DNA of 38,963 bases from Ruminococcus difficilis. Lineage in GTDB: Bacteria > Bacillota_A > Clostridia > Oscillospirales > Acutalibacteraceae. Below, piece after piece: positions 36,666 to 38,963 of this stretch. Below the pieces are notes generated by a model. The model searched no databases. It was not told the DNA's origin and worked only from the letters and a program-made list of their open reading frames with translations. Within the stretch, counting starts at the first letter, position 1. Each line of letters starts with the position of its first letter. The translations under genes were made by a program, and so were the position numbers. The stretch covers positions 1 through 38,963 of the forward strand of contig NZ_JAEQMG010000123.1 of assembly GCF_016680995.1 (NCBI RefSeq), written 5' to 3'.

Positions 36666-37799
36666 ATGGCTAACGGAAATGCGAAAACTCACAAATTCAT
36701 GTCTGTTTGCGCGCTGTCCTTAGCGGGACTGACCGCGTTTGGCTCGGTGTTCGCGGTAGCAGCCGCGGCGACCGCTCCCGAGCAGGTTACCGCCGAAGCT
36801 GCCACGGAAGCAGCGGATACCTCCGTATTTCATTATCTCTATGAAAGCGGTGAGTACCACGTACTCAGCGCACACGAGATAGAGGTCAAAAACGGCGACG
36901 AGTCCGTCAAGGTCGTCGTCAAGGACGGCACCGTCGCGGACGCTGTCAAGGCTGCGGGCTTTACCCTCGGCGAGACGCAGGTCACCTATCCTCCGATGGA
37001 TACCAAAATCACGAAGGACATCACCGTCCGCATCCTGGACGCAAAGACGGTCGAGCTCACGGCGGACGGCGAAACAAAGGACGTCCTGCTGCCCTACGGC
37101 ACCGTTGAGGAAGCGCTGATCATGGGAGGCGTCAAGCTCGGCAAGGAGGACATCCTCGACGTGAAGCGTGACAAGGATATCAGCAAGGTCGACGCGATCA
37201 CGATCAAGCGTGTGACATATAAAAACGAAACCGAAACCGAAGCCGTACCCTACGACAAGGTCAAGGAGAACTCGGACGAGCTGGAGCTTGGCGAAACCAA
37301 GATCGGCACCGAAGGCAAGGACGGCGAGAAGGCAGTCGTCAAGAAGGTCAAGTACATCGACGGCGAACGCGACAGCAGCGAGACCATCGCCGAGAAGGTC
37401 ATCAAAAAGCCCGTTGACGAGGTAACGCTCGTCGGCACCAAGGGCGCAGGCTCCACAGGCGGCGCGGGCACCTTCACCGACGAGAACGGCGTCGAGGTTT
37501 CTTATAAATATAAGCTGACCGGTTCAGGCACGGCATATACCGCAGCTCCCGGCGCGTCGACGTCCACAGGCGCCGCCGTTTATGAGGGCGGCGTTGCGGT
37601 CAATCCCAACCTGATTCCCTACGGCTCCAAGCTCTACATCGTATCCACCGACGGCAGCCGCACCTACGGCTACGCGACAGCGGTCGATACAGGCGGAGCG
37701 CTGATGGACGGTTCGGCGATCGTCGACTGCTTCTACTTCTCCTATGACGCGTGCATGAGCTGGGGACGCAGAGACGTCAATGTTTATGTCATCGAATAA
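36666..37799 (+). CDS. Secreted G5/3D-domain cell-wall protein (YabE/Rpf-like)
   Basis: Exported protein of 377 residues related to YabE-type resuscitation and cell-wall factors. A signal peptide occupies about residues 1-45. Two DUF348 repeats follow (about 65-155, each with an IEVKNG/VELTADG-type strand and GTVADAVKAAG/GTVEEALIMGG helix). The G5 domain (about 158-250) contains EAVPYDKVKENSDEL. The C-terminal 3D domain (about 290-377) has the DTGG aspartate and the IVDCFYF aspartate. The first of the three canonical aspartates is Asn here (AVNPNLIPYG). It is likely a lytic transglycosylase-like or peptidoglycan-binding enzyme outside the cell. AAAGGAG lies ahead of the ATG. Confidence 0.88.
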   Translation: MANGNAKTHKFMSVCALSLAGLTAFGSVFAVAAAATAPEQVTAEAATEAADTSVFHYLYESGEYHVLSAHEIEVKNGDESVKVVVKDGTVADAVKAAGFTLGETQVTYPPMDTKITKDITVRILDAKTVELTADGETKDVLLPYGTVEEALIMGGVKLGKEDILDVKRDKDISKVDAITIKRVTYKNETETEAVPYDKVKENSDELELGETKIGTEGKDGEKAVVKKVKYIDGERDSSETIAEKVIKKPVDEVTLVGTKGAGSTGGAGTFTDENGVEVSYKYKLTGSGTAYTAAPGASTSTGAAVYEGGVAVNPNLIPYGSKLYIVSTDGSRTYGYATAVDTGGALMDGSAIVDCFYFSYDACMSWGRRDVNVYVIE

Positions 37800-37839
37800 G
37801 ATGATTTCATATATAGAGATTGTGTGTTTGAAAAAATGA

Positions 37840-37868
37840 TTGATTTTTGAATCATTATCATATATAAT
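37840..37868 (+). promoter_or_regulatory. Promoter of the 176-residue lipoprotein gene, overlapping a terminator
   Basis: TTGATT (37840-37845), spacer 17, TATAAT (37863-37868). The -10 element shares three bases with the left arm of the following hairpin. Confidence 0.65.
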
Positions 37869-37898
37869 AGGTGATGTTATTGTACATCACCTATTTTT
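37866..37898 (+). terminator. Terminator after the 3D-domain gene
   Basis: Perfect 12-base-pair stem AATAGGTGATGT (37866-37877) with ACATCACCTATT (37884-37895), six-base loop, followed by Ts. Confidence 0.85.
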
Positions 37899-37916
37899 AT
37901 TGAAAGGAAAGATATT

Positions 37917-38447
37917 ATGAAAAAGCTTTGCGCGGCAATTCTTGCGGCGGTCATGTTTGCGGCAGTCGCATCGGGCTGCTTTGGTGCGGGACAGAAGGCA
38001 GCCGTCGCCACGGGAGACGAGGCGGCAAGTCAGAATGCCTCGGATTATGAAAACAACTTTGAGGGACTTTGCAACTATCTCGCGTCCTTCGGCTATATCA
38101 ACCCCGTCGATGAAAACGCGGACGTCACCTTCACCGTGATGGACGCTTCGCTGATCGGAGCGGCAAAGGGCAGAAGATTCACCGAGCAGACCATGAAGAA
38201 GGCGAACATCGAGATCTACGAGTACAGCGACACCAAGAACGCCACGGCGGACGAGGTTCTCAAGAGCGTCAAGGACAACGGCACGTTTTCCATTCTCGAG
38301 CTGCCCGAGGTCAACGCGCTTCTCTCGGACAACGGCAAATATCTGATGGTATATAAAGACCAGACCATCGACGAGAGCAAGACGGACGCGGACAACTACA
38401 AGCTCAGAGAAGAAATCATTGAAAAATTCAAAGAATTCCACAAGTAA
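37917..38447 (+). CDS. Putative lipoprotein of unknown function
   Basis: A 176-residue exported lipoprotein. The signal peptide MKKLCAAILAAVMFAAV ends in the lipobox ASGC (Cys21), followed by an Ala/Ser/Asp-rich linker. The mature domain is small and alpha/beta (NYLASFGYINPVDENAD, then a C-terminal helix rich in Lys and Glu). I recognise no named domain. AAAGGAAAG is five bases before the ATG. It is transcribed from its own promoter and closed by a terminator, just ahead of an rRNA promoter. Confidence 0.75.
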   Translation: MKKLCAAILAAVMFAAVASGCFGAGQKAAVATGDEAASQNASDYENNFEGLCNYLASFGYINPVDENADVTFTVMDASLIGAAKGRRFTEQTMKKANIEIYEYSDTKNATADEVLKSVKDNGTFSILELPEVNALLSDNGKYLMVYKDQTIDESKTDADNYKLREEIIEKFKEFHK

Positions 38448-38453
38448 TTTCAG

Positions 38454-38476
38454 AGGCAGCCAAGCGGCTGCCTTTT
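38454..38476 (+). terminator. Terminator after the 176-residue lipoprotein gene
   Basis: Stem AGGCAGCC (38454-38461) with GGCTGCCT (38466-38473), loop AAGC, then TTTT. Confidence 0.88.
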
Positions 38477-38575
38477 GTTATTGTGCGATTGTCATAATAC
38501 TATTCTGCAAAAGCGAAAAACTTTATTCAGATAAAGCATAAAAGCGAGCAACAACATCTTGTGGCAGGGTATGCC

Positions 38576-38639
38576 AAAAAAGGCGAAAAAACACAAACGC
38601 GAAAAAAATCTGAAAAAAATCAAAAAAAGTTTGAAAAAA
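38576..38639 (+). promoter_or_regulatory. Phased A-tracts upstream of the rRNA promoter (UP-like region)
   Basis: Six A runs of 6-7 bases centred near 38578, 38588, 38605, 38616, 38625 and 38636, mostly one helical turn apart, end just before the -35 element. Such phasing bends DNA and can contact the RNA polymerase alpha C-terminal domain. Confidence 0.75.
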
Positions 38640-38642
38640 GGG

Positions 38643-38671
38643 TTGACTTTTCGGGATAAAGAGCGTATAAT
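38643..38671 (+). promoter_or_regulatory. rRNA operon promoter
   Basis: TTGACT (38643-38648), 17-base spacer, TATAAT (38666-38671), directly below phased A-tracts. Together with the leader that follows, this indicates a ribosomal RNA operon. Confidence 0.85.
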
Positions 38672-38963
38672 AGCAAATGTTCGGTCGGGGACAACGACAA
38701 ACACAATGTGAAAAACCACTAAAGTGAATGTCACAAAGTTGTTCAAACTGAACAATAGGACCTTGAAAATTGAACAACGAAGAAAGAAGAACCCGTAATG
38801 TTCTTTGAGTAAAATACTCTAAGAAATTACAGTGAGATGTACACTAAAATACATCGGTAAATTCACGAACGTGTCAGCAATGATAAGTTCTGAATAAGAG
38901 ATTAAAACTCTGAAAAATGATTTGAACAGCGAAAGCCGTTGAGATACAAATTTGATCGGAAGA
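38672..38963 (+). other. rRNA operon leader, 16S gene expected beyond the window
   Basis: Non-coding leader. A hairpin TTGTTCA/TGAACAA (38739-38755) is followed by GGACCTTGAAAATTGAAC (38758-38775), resembling the sequence upstream of 16S and 23S genes in Clostridia that carries boxA-like antitermination signals. The last bases, AAATTTGATCGGAAGA, look like the left arm and loop of a stem, probably the processing stem before 16S. The universal 16S start is not in the window, so no rRNA gene is annotated. Confidence 0.75.

Noticed and set aside
38492..38755. Minus-strand open frames over the rRNA promoter region
   Set aside because: They are poly-Phe/Lys artefacts of the A-tracts, without ribosome binding sites, and they cover the promoter.

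Overview
The window is the replication-origin neighbourhood of a low-to-mid GC Firmicute, most likely a gut Clostridia member of the Ruminococcaceae/Oscillospiraceae. The evidence is the conserved Gram-positive order rpmH-rnpA-yidD-yidC-jag-mnmE-mnmG-rsmG-noc-soj-spo0J-serS on the plus strand facing away from dnaA-dnaN-S4-recF-remB-gyrB-gyrA on the minus strand, together with single-membrane features such as lipoproteins, a CsbB/YfhO pair and a 3D-domain cell-wall protein. The genus is inferred from overall style and is not proven.

Left arm (1-14.4 kb, mostly minus strand, running away from the origin): a partial ROK glucokinase, guaB, two unrelated lipoproteins, gyrA, a 4HBT thioesterase, gyrB, two small zinc-ribbon membrane proteins, remB, recF, an S4-domain protein, dnaN and dnaA. 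The dnaA-dnaN gap (12861-13122) carries DnaA-box-like 9-mers, a run resembling a DnaA-trio and an AT-rich stretch. It is the best candidate for the oriC unwinding region. The dnaA-rpmH gap (14446-15163) holds back-to-back promoters and a composite repeat.

Right arm (15.1-27.1 kb, plus strand): RNase P protein, membrane insertase, the RNA-binding protein KhpB/Jag, tRNA U34 modification enzymes, 16S methyltransferase, the Noc and Soj/Spo0J chromosome segregation system and seryl-tRNA synthetase. Two parS sites are visible. One is a perfect 16-mer inside the mnmG coding sequence. The other lies just upstream of the soj promoter.

Far right (27.1-39.0 kb): a divergent GT2 glycosyltransferase/YfhO pair (probable polyprenol-phosphate-sugar dependent surface glycosylation), two tandem paralogous transglutaminase-like lipoproteins, pyrK-pyrD, an AraC-type regulator, a G5/3D-domain secreted protein, a small lipoprotein, and then a strong rRNA promoter with phased A-tracts and an rRNA leader. 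The 16S gene itself should begin just past the window edge.

The most unusual content is intergenic. A composite repeat family (two direct R units, a GAGA-capped hairpin, heptanucleotide arrays, then an inverted R unit of a distinct subtype) occurs twice with the same architecture, upstream of rpmH and upstream of soj. A truncated copy lies upstream of mnmE, and heptad-only arrays lie next to remB and gyrB. I saw these only between 7.0 and 23.7 kb, that is, around the origin. I do not recognise the family.
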